Translations under genes and position numbers: made by a program
In this document: piece by piece, positions 5,528 through 5,554 of the stretch
Numbering within the stretch: position 1 is the first letter of the stretch
Layout: every line of letters begins with the position of its first letter
Notes under the pieces: generated by a model
What the model saw: only the letters and a program-made list of their open reading frames with translations
What the model was told of the DNA's origin: nothing
Databases searched by the model: none
Assembly: GCA_030528845.1 (NCBI GenBank)
Contig: JAUMYC010000162.1
Location: forward strand, 1 to 5,554
Reading direction: 5' to 3'
DNA: 5,554 nt
Origin: Eubacteriales bacterium
Lineage (GTDB): Bacteria > Bacillota_A > Clostridia > Christensenellales > Aristaeellaceae

Positions 5528-5554
5528 ACCCCTCAATATGGGTAAGTTCAAAAC

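Overview
This window looks like an ordinary chromosomal stretch from a GC-rich member of the Bacillota, most likely a Clostridia-type gut anaerobe. The grounds are a tRNA-responsive T-box leader in front of trpS (a hallmark of Gram-positive, mainly Bacillota, gene control), a perfect sigma-A type TTGACA/TATAAT promoter, purine-rich Shine-Dalgarno sequences, and GC-rich palindromic repeats at both ends of a kind I associate with Clostridia intergenic regions. No rRNA, tRNA, phage, transposase or CRISPR is present. Genus-level placement is not possible from the sequence alone.

Layout. Bases 1-170 hold a direct repeat (two 55-bp identical copies, 115 bp apart) with GC-rich hairpins. Next come two minus-strand genes: cysK (O-acetylserine sulfhydrylase, 177-1106) and, upstream of it, trpS (tryptophanyl-tRNA synthetase, 1229-2257). 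They are separated by a hairpin terminator and a probable cysK promoter. The roughly 600-bp region 2258-2860 has no protein gene but is full of regulation. It carries, on the minus strand, a consensus promoter and a complete Trp-type T-box leader (Stem I with UGG specifier, Stem III, UGGC T-box bulge, terminator) for trpS. On the plus strand it carries an extended -10 promoter for the divergent gene. The plus strand then encodes a phosphoglucomutase/phosphomannomutase family enzyme (2861-4531) and an eight-helix TSUP/TauE-SafE family membrane transporter (4641-5411), with a strong hairpin lacking a U-tract between them. The window closes with a second family of GC-rich palindromic repeats (5422-5527).

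Function. The genes are housekeeping: cysteine synthesis, tryptophan charging under uncharged-tRNA control, interconversion of hexose phosphates, and possible transport of a sulfur-containing or organic anion. cysK and the TSUP gene could both touch sulfur metabolism, but they are in separate, divergent transcription units and I see no direct link. I found no undescribed multi-gene system. The most informative element is the T-box leader, in which the amino-acid specificity can be read at two independent sites, and the most open questions concern the repeats at the two ends.
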